From positions 124,001-188,000 of the forward strand of contig DASXWQ010000026.1 of NCBI GenBank assembly GCA_036503555.1: a DNA stretch of 64,000 nt, given 5' to 3'. The letters are not shown here. This DNA comes from Actinocatenispora sp036503555 (GTDB taxonomy: Bacteria > Actinomycetota > Actinomycetes > Mycobacteriales > Micromonosporaceae). Within the stretch, counting starts at the first letter, position 1. More notes on this DNA, generated by a model. That model was not told where the DNA came from. It ran no database searches and worked only from the letters and a program-made list of their open reading frames with translations.

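Noticed and set aside
1..64000. A modular polyketide synthase or nonribosomal peptide synthetase as the explanation for such a long frame
   Set aside because: No ketosynthase, acyltransferase, carrier, condensation or adenylation motifs are seen in the translation. The repeats are Cys modules, helical repeats, zinc ribbons and PP2C domains instead.
1..64000. Separate adjacent genes with stop and start codons overlapping
   Set aside because: Domains resembling independent secreted proteins (Tat-like segment plus beta domain) raised this option, but I find no stop codon in frame and no frame change at any junction checked.
1..64000. tRNA, rRNA, CRISPR, insertion sequence, attachment site, riboswitch or terminator
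   Set aside because: No direct-repeat array, inverted-repeat-bounded transposase, conserved RNA signature or non-coding gap was seen; the whole window is coding.

Overview
The window is very GC-rich, with G or C at almost every third codon position and many GTC/GAC/GCC/CTG codons. This fits an actinomycete; Micromonosporaceae or a relative is possible, but I see no marker gene that fixes the genus. The outstanding fact is that all 64 kb belongs to one coding frame. On the minus strand, the frame whose codons occupy plus-strand triplets starting at positions 2, 5, 8 ... 63998 has no stop codon from 64000 down to 1. Everywhere I translated it, it reads as ordinary protein. Neither the start nor the stop codon is in the window, so the product has at least 21,333 residues (over 2.2 MDa). 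I see no intergenic gap, promoter, terminator, RNA gene, insertion sequence, CRISPR array or second gene. The very long plus-strand ORFs are in-register antisense shadows of this gene.

The protein is a chain of repeated modules, read N to C from high to low coordinates. At 64.0-57.9 kb there are two caspase/CHAT-like His-Cys modules (A1, A2), an uncharacterised block, a domain with an SGHY motif and a further His-Cys module (B1). At 57.9-52.1 kb helical repeats, three PD-(D/E)xK nuclease-like domains and Cys modules B2 and B3 alternate. At 52.1-50.5 kb an internal twin-arginine-like segment, a secreted-type beta-propeller-like domain and a hydrophobic segment follow. At 50.5-43.9 kb lies a long alpha-helical region. 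At 43.9-40.5 kb four hydrophobic hairpins recur about every 270 residues. At 39.7-37.0 kb the order Cys module, Tat-like segment, propeller-like domain, hydrophobic segment repeats, then Cys module B5. At 37.0-33.9 kb there are two more hairpins, at 33.7-30.7 kb helical stretches, and at 30.7-26.4 kb a beta-rich region with Ser/Thr-rich elements about every 280 residues.

The C-proximal third holds a DUF1023-type alpha/beta hydrolase (25.5-24.2 kb), paired modules of another Cys family (C1-C3), a tandem duplication (23.2-21.5 kb), two more His-Cys modules (A3, A4), three complete PP2C phosphatase domains, five zinc ribbons woven between six helical repeats, several Cys-lacking units that look like relatives of the Cys modules, a last Cys module (B6), a possible degenerate ADP-ribosyltransferase-like domain and a terminal hydrophobic hairpin at 0.43-0.25 kb.

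The caspase-like Cys modules recall very large actinobacterial proteins that are, from memory, named 'lonely Cys domain-containing'. Protease-like, nuclease-like, phosphatase, hydrolase and membrane-active modules in one chain suggest a giant multi-effector (conflict or polymorphic-toxin-like) protein, perhaps processed by its own cysteine modules. That role is inference. The single frame and the repeated motifs are direct observations.
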